From positions 1-39,676 of the IMG/VR virus record IMGVR_UViG_3300037245_002970: DNA of 39,676 nucleotides; one strand, 5' to 3'. This document shows, piece after piece, positions 6,727 through 13,556 of the stretch; the first letter of the stretch is position 1; every line of letters starts with the position of its first letter. Position numbers and translations under genes: made by a program. The stretch comes from a virus. The notes below the pieces were generated by a model. That model did not search any database and was not told the origin of the DNA. It saw only the letters and a program-made list of their open reading frames with translations.

Positions 6727-7430
6727 TACAATCCTTTTTTTAATTCAACAATCGCCATCTCAACTCTTGCAGTTAATATGTCTTTATCCTCTTGTGGAAC
6801 AACAAATTCCAAAGCATTAATATCATTATATTTTTTGCCTTTAATCAAATAAGGTAGTTCTTCATCCTCTGCCCAATTAATAAAAGCAAACCTATTATTT
6901 TGCTCTCCAATATGCTCCTCAGCCAATACTCTTATATCTTCTAAATCTTCCTTATAGGGAGCAAAACAAACTATCATTGCCTTATCCCTTTCACAAAGTA
7001 TTGCATTTGATACAAGCTGCCAATAATATTCAGGATGGTTTTCTTTAAAAACCTCAACCCCTTTATCCATCGAATCAACCAATTTGCAAAACCCTTTCAA
7101 AGTCCAAGGGCATTTAATATCTCCAACAATCTCATCAGTTAAAAGATCAGGCATTCCACTCCAATGCTCTCCTTTGTAATATCTCTCTTTTGATACTAAA
7201 GAATATTTTAATCCCATCTTTCCAAATGCAAACTCCTCAACAAGAGTACCCCAAGCTGTTGGTCTTGCAGAATTTTCTGTTGACAACTGCCTGCCTAAAT
7301 TATACTCCATTATTTTCTCCTCAATATAAGTTGTAAAAGGCTTCCCTACATTTTCAATTGTGAAATTTCCTCTTCCTTTACTTATTAAATTGTAGATTGA
7401 ACTACTGCTAAATGTTGCTACTCTGCTCAT
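6726..7430 (-). CDS. YqaJ/lambda-exonuclease-like PD-(D/E)XK nuclease
   Basis: A 234-residue nuclease. The catalytic signature is GMPDLLTDEIVGDIKCPW (about residues 92-109), fitting the GxPD...DxK pattern of YqaJ-like viral recombinases, with an upstream glutamate (WGTLVEEFAF) and a downstream YWQLVSNAILCE helix typical of the fold. It would resect double-stranded ends 5' to 3' to make single strands for the Rad52-like annealer encoded directly upstream, the same pairing as lambda Exo and Beta. Gene spacing to that partner is 1 bp. Confidence 0.85.
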   Translation of the reverse strand: MSRVATFSSSSIYNLISKGRGNFTIENVGKPFTTYIEEKIMEYNLGRQLSTENSARPTAWGTLVEEFAFGKMGLKYSLVSKERYYKGEHWSGMPDLLTDEIVGDIKCPWTLKGFCKLVDSMDKGVEVFKENHPEYYWQLVSNAILCERDKAMIVCFAPYKEDLEDIRVLAEEHIGEQNNRFAFINWAEDEELPYLIKGKKYNDINALEFVVPQEDKDILTARVEMAIVELKKGL

Positions 7431-7431
7431 A

Positions 7432-8097
7432 TTATAAAGATTTTAAAAGATTAATTGCTTTTTTATAACTTGTTTTTTCTTCTGTTTCAATTATCCTTTC
7501 AATATTCATTTCATCTTCTGGATTTAAGTTTCCTGACTGCTTATCGAATAATGATTTTAAATTTTCAATAGTTATTTCTGTATTTTCAACATCAACTAAA
7601 ACCTCCCTAAAATCTTCCTTGTTATAAATATCAGCAGCTATTCCTATTTCAGCAGCACACTTCTTTAAACATGAAGTTGCAGCAGCTTTCATATCATTTC
7701 CAATTGATAAAGGAATATAGGTTGGTTTCTTTTTACCATCAACCCACTCAACTCTAAACATAATATCCTTATTACCATATTGCATCTTAACAATTGTTTT
7801 TCCTCCACTCCTACAAGTTAAACGACCTTTAACAATAACCTCCTTTGCCTCAATCATTATTTTTTCATCAACTATCTCAAAATCCCAATCCCATCCAAAC
7901 ATAAGATTTAAACATTTTTTAACATAACCACCTGTCACATAATCCCATGTCCCACCTCCCTTTGCAGGTCTTGTTTTTATATATTGTTTAGGTGTTTTTT
8001 TAAGAATGATTGCAAGTTGTTTTGCATTCAAACTATTATCTTCTACAAGGCTTAACTCTTTTTCGTTAACCAATGCCAATTCATTTTTTGTACTCAT
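7432..8097 (-). CDS. Rad52-like single-strand annealing protein
   Basis: A 221-residue protein. The Rad52/Sak-type core is seen in TWDYVTGGYVKKCLNLMFGW (about residues 50-69, strand-helix with aromatic cluster) and in IGNDMKAAATSCLKKCAAE followed by IGIAADIY, equivalent to the DALKRCA...LG.G..LY motif of Rad52. It anneals complementary single strands in phage recombination and is followed by the exonuclease partner. The C-terminal 60 residues are acidic and probably helical. The ATG follows the ACTAAAGAGCA leader. Confidence 0.85.
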   Translation of the reverse strand: MSTKNELALVNEKELSLVEDNSLNAKQLAIILKKTPKQYIKTRPAKGGGTWDYVTGGYVKKCLNLMFGWDWDFEIVDEKIMIEAKEVIVKGRLTCRSGGKTIVKMQYGNKDIMFRVEWVDGKKKPTYIPLSIGNDMKAAATSCLKKCAAEIGIAADIYNKEDFREVLVDVENTEITIENLKSLFDKQSGNLNPEDEMNIERIIETEEKTSYKKAINLLKSL

Positions 8098-8110
8098 TGC
8101 TCTTTAGTTT
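8097..8110 (-). promoter_or_regulatory. ACTAAAGAGCA leader motif, copy c
   Basis: Read leftward it ends in the ATG of the Rad52-like gene. The 20-bp gap behind it has no room for a promoter, so here the motif must act in mRNA or translation. Confidence 0.65.
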
Positions 8111-8119
8111 TTAATATTA

Positions 8120-8677
8120 TTAATTTAATTTAAATATACTCAATTTATACAGCTTAAACACTATGTCTGCCTCATAAAAAGCATCATCTGCTCCCCTATG
8201 TTTTTCAATGTATTTATTATCTGGAAAGAAGAAATCATAAGCCTCCTGTACCTTTGGCCATTTATAACCTCGACCTCTCGGACTTGGTATTTTACAAATC
8301 TCAGTTGACAACTTCATTGGACAAGGCAACTCTTTTATAAATGTAAACCCTCGACTCTTTAAGAAGTCAAAATCAAACGTATTATTATATGCGGTTGCCC
8401 CTAATGGATGAGAATCTATTAAATCCTGAATTACTTCCTTGTAAAAATATAAGCTCTTAGAAGTCCTAATATCTTCAGTTGTCAAATCAGAGTTTTTAAT
8501 TATCCATGAATTATCGCACTCAACTTTTGAAATTCCTGCTTCAAAACAAACCTCATCAAACAAAACCAACTTCATCCCTGTTTCCAAATTCAATTCAACA
8601 ATTCCAACCTCAACAATCTTTCCTCCTGCTTTTAAAAAACCTGTGGTCTCTATATCTATTATTAAAATCTTTTTCAT
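8120..8677 (-). CDS. DnaQ-like 3'-5' exonuclease
   Basis: A 185-residue DEDD-family exonuclease with all three motifs: DIETTG near residue 7 (Exo I), AYNNTFDFDFL near 96 (Exo II) and HRGADDAFYEAD near the C terminus (Exo III, the DEDDh form). Similar stand-alone enzymes proofread or trim DNA or RNA. It sits 22 bp before the Rad52-like gene and probably serves replication or recombination. Confidence 0.9.
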   Translation of the reverse strand: MKKILIIDIETTGFLKAGGKIVEVGIVELNLETGMKLVLFDEVCFEAGISKVECDNSWIIKNSDLTTEDIRTSKSLYFYKEVIQDLIDSHPLGATAYNNTFDFDFLKSRGFTFIKELPCPMKLSTEICKIPSPRGRGYKWPKVQEAYDFFFPDNKYIEKHRGADDAFYEADIVFKLYKLSIFKLN

Positions 8678-8678
8678 C

Positions 8679-8966
8679 TTATTTAAAATTAGGTCTAAAA
8701 AAATTAATTGCTTCTTTTAATTCCTTAGCTTTTTTAAATTGCCTTTCCTTTTCTTTTATAAAATTATCTCCCCAAGTATTTAATCCCATCACAACACTTT
8801 GTAAAGAGCTTATTAAATCATTTATTACTCCATCACTAACAATAATAAACTCTTTTTTTTCTAAGGCTTTTGCTGCTTTAAAACATTCTGCAGAAACATC
8901 TTTTAATGATTCTCCTTTACTGTAAATTGAACCATAGTTCTTTAATTCTCTAATTGCGTATTTCAT
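8679..8966 (-). CDS. Hypothetical protein (95 aa)
   Basis: A 95-residue, lysine-rich, helical protein with no recognised family. It ends 1 bp before the exonuclease gene and overlaps the XRE gene by 4 bp, so it belongs to a tight operon. Confidence 0.65.
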   Translation of the reverse strand: MKYAIRELKNYGSIYSKGESLKDVSAECFKAAKALEKKEFIIVSDGVINDLISSLQSVVMGLNTWGDNFIKEKERQFKKAKELKEAINFFRPNFK

Positions 8967-9205
8967 AGCTCCATCGGTTTAATTCCAAAAAGGAAGTTTG
9001 CATCAACTTGTGTCTCTTCACATATACTAACAATATGCTCTGGCTTCAACTTTCCCAGATGTTTTCCGTTACTCCAATTTGAAACATAAAAAGCTCCATT
9101 CTTTTCCATGATCAAAGCACCTAAAACAGCACCTGTCATTTTCATTTTGTTTTCTCCTTTTACATTTTCATTGTAATGAGCAATAGCTCCTTTAATTCTA
9201 ATCAT
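8963..9205 (-). CDS. XRE-family (Cro/CI-like) regulator
   Basis: An 80-residue protein with an HTH-XRE-like layout: TGAVLGALIM, then FYVSNWSNGKHLGKLKPEHIVSIC (recognition helix and following helix), then VDANFLFG, which matches the closing VDxNFLFxG motif of XRE repressors. It probably binds DNA as a dimer and controls early genes. Both its ends overlap neighbours by 4 bp. Confidence 0.7.
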   Translation of the reverse strand: MIRIKGAIAHYNENVKGENKMKMTGAVLGALIMEKNGAFYVSNWSNGKHLGKLKPEHIVSICEETQVDANFLFGIKPMEL

Positions 9206-9438
9206 TTTTTATCCTCCTTAATTAAATTGTTTTCTTTACCATAATTAATAATTGTCTCAACAACATCTTTTCCATAAAAACCTTCTAAATGATCTTTGTT
9301 ACCAAATTTGCAATATTGGTCATTAATCATATTTACAAAAGATGATATTTGATTTTTATCATTCATAACCATTTGTGCAGTAAAACCTGTTATTGTTTCT
9401 GACTTTGCAACACTCTCAATTGCTTCTTCTATTCGCAT
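9202..9438 (-). CDS. Hypothetical protein (78 aa)
   Basis: A 78-residue helical protein, with no family recognised. Its ATG lies within the last codons of the 53-aa gene at 9429-9590, and its stop overlaps the XRE gene start, so translation is probably coupled on both sides. Confidence 0.6.
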   Translation of the reverse strand: MRIEEAIESVAKSETITGFTAQMVMNDKNQISSFVNMINDQYCKFGNKDHLEGFYGKDVVETIINYGKENNLIKEDKK

Positions 9439-9590
9439 AATATATCTAGTTTAAATAATTCAATACTAAGTTTTGCTTCTACTATCCTGCTAAACCTTAA
9501 AGCCTCATTAAAATAATATAATCGGTTTGGGTTCTTATCATAATAGAAACAAACTATTTCTATAAATTCAATGTGATCTGCTAATATCAT
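9429..9590 (-). CDS. Tiny hypothetical protein (53 aa)
   Basis: A 53-residue frame starting MILADHIEFIEIVCFYYDK and ending LDILCE, then TAG. It fills an otherwise empty gap of about 130 bp, overlaps the upstream gene by 23 bp and the downstream start by 10 bp. Packing supports it; no function is evident. Confidence 0.5.
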   Translation of the reverse strand: MILADHIEFIEIVCFYYDKNPNRLYYFNEALRFSRIVEAKLSIELFKLDILCE

Positions 9591-9753
9591 TTCTTTGTGA
9601 TTTGGGTATTATTGAAATACGTTTAAATTTCGAGCTGTTAAAATCATTCATTGCCTTTTCTTGCCTTTCTCTTACTCCACGATAGAAATGCTTTTTAAAC
9701 TCCTCATATCGGCTTAATTTCATTTCTTGGAATATATTCAATTGAGTTCCCAT
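9568..9753 (-). CDS. Small basic hypothetical protein (61 aa)
   Basis: A 61-residue basic helical protein, whose ATG overlaps the previous stop (TAATG). No recognised family. Confidence 0.5.
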   Translation of the reverse strand: MGTQLNIFQEMKLSRYEEFKKHFYRGVRERQEKAMNDFNSSKFKRISIIPKSQRNDISRSH

Positions 9754-10061
9754 TAATGGGACTCAATTGTGCAAGTGTCTAAATCATTTTGCATTTCATG
9801 TTTTATTTGATTTGCAATTTCTTTAGATAAATTAATTGGCTCATTTTCTCTATCCCAGATTGTAAGAATAGTTACCTCACAAATATCAATGTAATAACCA
9901 TCTGAATCAATATCAAAATCTAAATCAATATAACCTTCAACTGTTATTTCTTCTTCAGTATCTAATTTAATCTGGATATCTTCAAAATCATAAGTTGTTT
10001 GTGATTGTTTTAAATCATGACCGTTTCTCTGACTGTTCGTTGTAAAATTTAATAATTCCAT
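9753..10061 (-). CDS. Acidic hypothetical protein, first gene of the early transcript
   Basis: A 102-residue acidic protein if started at the ATG of MELLNFTTNSQRNG (10061), which lies 2 bp after the ACTAAAGAGCA leader. A TTG at 10094 would start inside promoter P4 and is rejected. Residues 20-70 form an acidic beta-rich segment (EEITVEGYIDLDFDID). Being first after the promoter, it is likely an early, perhaps host-directed, product; no family recognised. Confidence 0.6.
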   Translation of the reverse strand: MELLNFTTNSQRNGHDLKQSQTTYDFEDIQIKLDTEEEITVEGYIDLDFDIDSDGYYIDICEVTILTIWDRENEPINLSKEIANQIKHEMQNDLDTCTIESH

Positions 10062-10062
10062 A

Positions 10063-10076
10063 TTGCTCTTTAGTTT
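10063..10076 (-). promoter_or_regulatory. ACTAAAGAGCA leader motif, copy d
   Basis: Read leftward it is AACTAAAGAGCAATATG, 2 bp longer to the ATG than the other start-linked copies. It lies about 16 bp after the -7 box of P4. Confidence 0.65.
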
Positions 10077-10091
10077 TTTTTGATTACTTGA

Positions 10092-10124
10092 CAAATATAT
10101 AATAATTATTTAAACATTATTAAA
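10092..10124 (-). promoter_or_regulatory. Promoter P4 (early operon)
   Basis: -7 box TATATTTG at 10092-10099, 21-bp spacer, and a degenerate -33 box TTTA at 10121-10124. The spacer shares ATAATGTTTAAATAA with P2. It lies just past the late terminator and heads the early gene block. Confidence 0.65.
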
Positions 10125-10163
10125 TAAAAGTATATTATTTTCAAATAAATATAAATATATTAA

Positions 10164-10198
10164 AATAAAAAACCCCAATGCTTTCGCAAATGGGGTTT
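10164..10198 (-). terminator. Strong rho-independent terminator, end of late operon
   Basis: Leftward: AACCCCA, a 13-nt loop, TGGGGTT, then TTTTATTTTAA. The stem arms are 10171-10177 and 10191-10197. It separates the lysis genes from the early promoter. Confidence 0.85.
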
Positions 10199-10206
10199 TC
10201 GTAATC

Positions 10207-10220
10207 AACTAAAGAGCAAT
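10207..10220 (+). promoter_or_regulatory. Inverted copy of the ACTAAAGAGCA motif (copy g)
   Basis: AACTAAAGAGCAAT in the opposite orientation, facing copy d across the terminator. A short frame of 11 codons follows (ATG at 10228) but it runs out at TAA. It may be left from an inversion or serve as a two-sided protein or RNA target. Confidence 0.45.
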
Positions 10221-10248
10221 TTAATTGATGGCAGATTCAAATGTACTA

Positions 10249-10668
10249 TTATTTTCTTTGTTTCTTCTTTAAAAATGGCATATCTATATTTTCGGTTACT
10301 TTCTCAGCAACTTTTTCAACACTCCTTCCTGCAATATATCCTCCAATTCCAATTTTAAGAAGCCCCATAAGTTCAACCTCTAACTCCAAAGGTATTTCGC
10401 TATTTGTTAAACCAAACCACTTGCAAACCAGAATAACAACCATCGTTAGCATTGTTAATGGTCTCCAACTTTTTTGCAGCCAATTCCCTTGTAATTCAGT
10501 TTTTACAACTTCGCCTTGTACTTCAGCAATATCATTTAATGACTTCAAAACCACCTCTGATAATTGTTTTTTAGCAATTGATTTCTCTTCATCATTAGTG
10601 AAAACATTATCAACTATACTTCCAACAGCCTCAATTGTATTTGTTTTTAAAAAATCTAAAACTCCCAT
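10249..10668 (-). CDS. Holin, three-TM GTA-like family
   Basis: A 139-residue membrane protein resembling the Holin_3TMs family. The N-terminal amphipathic half precedes GNWLQKSWRPLTMLTMVVIL (about residues 61-80), a signature of the family, and a second hydrophobic stretch through GLLKIGIGGYIAGRSVEK. It would form holes in the inner membrane that time lysis. It is the last late gene, directly before the terminator, after a tiny TM protein and the DUF5675 protein. Confidence 0.8.
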   Translation of the reverse strand: MGVLDFLKTNTIEAVGSIVDNVFTNDEEKSIAKKQLSEVVLKSLNDIAEVQGEVVKTELQGNWLQKSWRPLTMLTMVVILVCKWFGLTNSEIPLELEVELMGLLKIGIGGYIAGRSVEKVAEKVTENIDMPFLKKKQRK

Positions 10669-10669
10669 G

Positions 10670-10780
10670 TTAAAATATTATTACAAATGTTATTATACTA
10701 ATTAAAATTAAGATGATCCACAAACAACCACTTCCTGCATTATCAATATTATTTTCTATTTCCTTAAAATCATCAACCAT
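10670..10780 (-). CDS. Tiny tail-anchored membrane protein (36 aa)
   Basis: A 36-residue protein: an acidic N terminus (MVDDFKEIENNIDNAGSG) followed by one C-terminal membrane span (CLWIILILISIITFVIIF). Its ATG overlaps the upstream TGA (TGATG), so translation is coupled to the DUF5675 gene, and it ends 2 bp before the holin ATG. Position in the lysis cassette suggests a holin regulator or spanin-like accessory; too short for a standard spanin. Confidence 0.65.
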   Translation of the reverse strand: MVDDFKEIENNIDNAGSGCLWIILILISIITFVIIF

Positions 10781-11214
10781 CAAAGCAATCTCTTTTTTTC
10801 ACGATCATAAGTTAATGGCCTATCTTCAATGGAAATTGTAAGATTCTCTCCTTCCTTTAATTTAGCTGTTAATTTCTTCTCAGCAGTTCCCCAAATCTTT
10901 TTGTAATCTGTATTAAACGCAACTAAAGGACACCCATGCGAATCTTTGCTTGTGTTTCCTCCATGAATCCTTATGCCCTTAAACTTAGGTACATCTAATA
11001 ATAGTGGCATAATTCTTTTAAAACGATTAGAACGATTTAAAATAACATTATAAGTTCCAGAAGGAATTGCTGTTTCTCCATAAACCTTTAAACCATCAGC
11101 CCTTTTCTCATCCTCTAATGTGTGGCAAAAAAAAACACCATCAACGAACAAATCGCCAATGATGTTTCTGTCTCCTTTATTATTATAGGTATGTCTATAA
11201 ATATTAACTTCCAT
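10780..11214 (-). CDS. DUF5675-like lysis-module protein
   Basis: A 144-residue protein with the DUF5675 pattern (VDGVFFCHTLED ... GETAIPSGTY ... PLLLDVPKFKGIRIHGGN ... DSHGCPLV). The HGGN (residue 84) and SHGC (92-95) motifs recall the catalytic H...SHGC of L,D-transpeptidase-fold enzymes, so a peptidoglycan role is plausible. Its place just before the holin suggests it is the endolysin or part of it; no other lysin is visible. Confidence 0.75.
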   Translation of the reverse strand: MEVNIYRHTYNNKGDRNIIGDLFVDGVFFCHTLEDEKRADGLKVYGETAIPSGTYNVILNRSNRFKRIMPLLLDVPKFKGIRIHGGNTSKDSHGCPLVAFNTDYKKIWGTAEKKLTAKLKEGENLTISIEDRPLTYDREKKRLL

Positions 11215-11387
11215 TATTCTGTTATTTTAATAGCATTAATTTTATCAATCAACTCAATAGCCTCTTTTAAAATCAATCTGCCTTGTGCTTTTTCTTCAGG
11301 TTTTTGTCCCTGATTAATCGAACCACTAATGGCATTAATTAACATGTCATTTCCTTGCAATAACAATTGTATATCTTTCTCTTTCAT
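11214..11387 (-). CDS. Small helical hypothetical protein (57 aa)
   Basis: A 57-residue protein, MKEKDIQLLLQGNDML to NAIKITE, ending in a TAATG overlap with the DUF5675 gene. It starts 2 bp after the stop of the upstream gene. Tight packing on both sides supports it. No function recognised. Confidence 0.6.
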   Translation of the reverse strand: MKEKDIQLLLQGNDMLINAISGSINQGQKPEEKAQGRLILKEAIELIDKINAIKITE

Positions 11388-11389
11388 AA

Positions 11390-11722
11390 CTAAATAATTT
11401 CTGTTGAACCATTTCCAATTTCAGCATCAATGATATCTTTCAACCATAATTCAACCATTTCAGCAGAACCTGCATCATTCAAAGATGCCCACTCCTCATC
11501 AGTACACTCTTTTAATTGAATATAAATGAAATTTGTTATTGCTTGAACAGGCAACCATCCATCTTCTTTTGCCTTTTCTTTTGCTAATTCATTGAACCAA
11601 TGTGTTAAATTGAATCTAACAATTTTTTTATCTCCATTGAAATTTGTAGTGTAATCAATAATACTACCTGCTGAAAGAGTTCCCTTGTCAGGCCTCTGTA
11701 ATTGTTTGTTAATTTTTATCAT
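11390..11722 (-). CDS. Hypothetical protein between fibre and lysis genes
   Basis: A 110-residue protein, starting MIKINKQLQRPDKGTLSAGS, with a central amphipathic helix region. No family recognised. Position after the fibre gene suggests a small structural or fibre-assembly protein. Confidence 0.65.
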   Translation of the reverse strand: MIKINKQLQRPDKGTLSAGSIIDYTTNFNGDKKIVRFNLTHWFNELAKEKAKEDGWLPVQAITNFIYIQLKECTDEEWASLNDAGSAEMVELWLKDIIDAEIGNGSTEII

Positions 11723-11752
11723 CTTGTTTTTTTTATAAAAGTAATTATTTTT

Positions 11753-12616
11753 TTAAACAATTTTAATTGTTCCCGAATCACTCCACAAATCTCCTGCACT
11801 TAATCCTGCAGAAGAAGTTGGCATTAATGGAATATTTAAAACACCATCATTACTTAAAGCCATTAAAGATGTTAAAGCACCGCTTATTCCTTGCCCCCAT
11901 TCAAATTTAATTCCAGCTCCACTTGGTATTATTGATTCAAATGTACTTGCTTGAACCCCAAGACCATAAATAGAACCACCACCATTATATGTTTCAATCT
12001 TCATTCCAATACCATCATTTGATGTTATTTTGTCTAAATCAAAATTCCATTTTTCATCATTATTAATTCTAATACTTACAGTTTGTCCTGTTCCAGAATT
12101 CAATATTACTCCAGATGTTCCAGAATCAAAAAGAATTGAATAATTAAGAATATTATGTCCTATTTTACCAATCGTTCCTAATCCAGAAATTTTTTTAAAT
12201 TCTATCTCATTAGCGACCTGCAAAACACCATCAGTTGCAGTAAAAAACTCTCCCAAACTATTCTTAATTATCAATTCTCCAGAGTCAACACCTACATCAT
12301 GCCTTAATAAAACTCTGTCAACGATAGAACTATTATATAAACCAAAACTTACATCTAATAAATCTGACTTTAACAACACATCTCCATCTTCAAAATTTAA
12401 CCTAAAACTTGATAAATCAACAAACCTATCCTTAGGCAAAACACCATCTGAATTGTAAATGTTATCAACATTTGTATTAATATAATCTAATATCTGTGTA
12501 AATGTTAGACTCTGAGTTTCATTAAATGTAGTTCCTCCATCCTCAGTATTTGATTTGTCAATTTTATCATTTGCATGTATTGTTAAGGCTGAAGGGTATT
12601 CTGATATTTTAGGCAT
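11753..12616 (-). CDS. Probable tail fibre / receptor-binding protein
   Basis: A 287-residue protein. The N terminus MPKISEYPSALTIHANDKID matches the short beta start found on many phage fibre proteins, followed by Ser/Gly/Asn-rich repeats of beta strands. The C terminus, SSAGLSAGDLWSDSGTIKIV, has the AGDLWxDSGxLKIV ending seen in Bacteroidota phage fibres. The likely role is adsorption at the tail tip. Family inferred from composition and ends, not from a named domain. Confidence 0.65.
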   Translation of the reverse strand: MPKISEYPSALTIHANDKIDKSNTEDGGTTFNETQSLTFTQILDYINTNVDNIYNSDGVLPKDRFVDLSSFRLNFEDGDVLLKSDLLDVSFGLYNSSIVDRVLLRHDVGVDSGELIIKNSLGEFFTATDGVLQVANEIEFKKISGLGTIGKIGHNILNYSILFDSGTSGVILNSGTGQTVSIRINNDEKWNFDLDKITSNDGIGMKIETYNGGGSIYGLGVQASTFESIIPSGAGIKFEWGQGISGALTSLMALSNDGVLNIPLMPTSSAGLSAGDLWSDSGTIKIV

Positions 12617-12626
12617 AGCTTATGTT

Positions 12627-13556
12627 TTAATTATTTCTTTTTCTAATTATTTCGTATTTATCTTTAAAGGTAATATCAAAAGCATCTCTTGTACTTTTGA
12701 CTCCTAAATCTTTCTTATCTATTGAATCAGGGTAAACATTAATTCTTCTAAAAGTATCAACATTTAAAATATTGTAATCAGTAACTAAAAACTCATTAGC
12801 CAAAATACTATCTCTTTGCATCATTAAAGATATCACTCTAGGAACTCTGCTTGTACTTAATGAATATTGAGGGTTTGCTGAATCTTGAATTTGTTTTTTC
12901 TTATAAGAACTATTTAAATAAAATTCTTGTGATAATTCTGGTGCCGACTCTCTAAACATTCCTTTTATCCTGTAAGAATTATAAAGATTTAAACCTGTAA
13001 AATCAAACTCACTACCATAAATATTTCCATTTTGATATGTTTCAATCCTTACAGTTCCGTTTGCATTTATATCAGAATAACCATATAATAAAAACTTTTG
13101 ACTTTCTACTGTAGATGTAGTTCCTAAAATATTCAATTCAGTTGAAATTCTATAATTGCCACCACCCTCAATCTGTAGAACTTTTTGCCAATCTATAATA
13201 AATGAAACATAAAGCTGTTGGTCTGGAGTACCATTTAAAAACCCATCAACATAAACCCCATAAGTATCATCTGTAATTGTAGCAATCTCAACTTCATCTT
13301 TTAAAAGCTTGATCAACACTATATCTGTATTTAATAACCTTCTATATAAAAAAGAATTTTTGTCATTCTTCCAATAATCATTGTCAATTAAATGCCCAAA
13401 AACCTTCTCAATGTATTCGCATTCATATTTACAATAGCAAAATTCTGGAATAGCTGCAACTGAAGGTTCTTCAAATGAATCTCCAACAATCTTTGTTGCT
13501 AATCCTGATTGAATTAAATAAGGTGTAGTATTTGGTAACTGTATAATTATTGACAT
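12627..13556 (-). CDS. Tail-tip structural protein
   Basis: A 309-residue beta-rich protein with a cysteine cluster near the N terminus (CYCKYECEYIEK) and no transmembrane or catalytic motif. It starts at the base that ends the 827-aa gene. Order tape measure, two large proteins, this gene, fibre suggests a tail-tip or baseplate part. Confidence 0.6.
   Translation of the reverse strand: MSIIIQLPNTTPYLIQSGLATKIVGDSFEEPSVAAIPEFCYCKYECEYIEKVFGHLIDNDYWKNDKNSFLYRRLLNTDIVLIKLLKDEVEIATITDDTYGVYVDGFLNGTPDQQLYVSFIIDWQKVLQIEGGGNYRISTELNILGTTSTVESQKFLLYGYSDINANGTVRIETYQNGNIYGSEFDFTGLNLYNSYRIKGMFRESAPELSQEFYLNSSYKKKQIQDSANPQYSLSTSRVPRVISLMMQRDSILANEFLVTDYNILNVDTFRRINVYPDSIDKKDLGVKSTRDAFDITFKDKYEIIRKRNN

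Noticed and set aside
10094-10094. TTG start for the 9753 gene
   Set aside because: It would lie inside the promoter's -7 box; the ATG at 10061 behind the leader motif is preferred.
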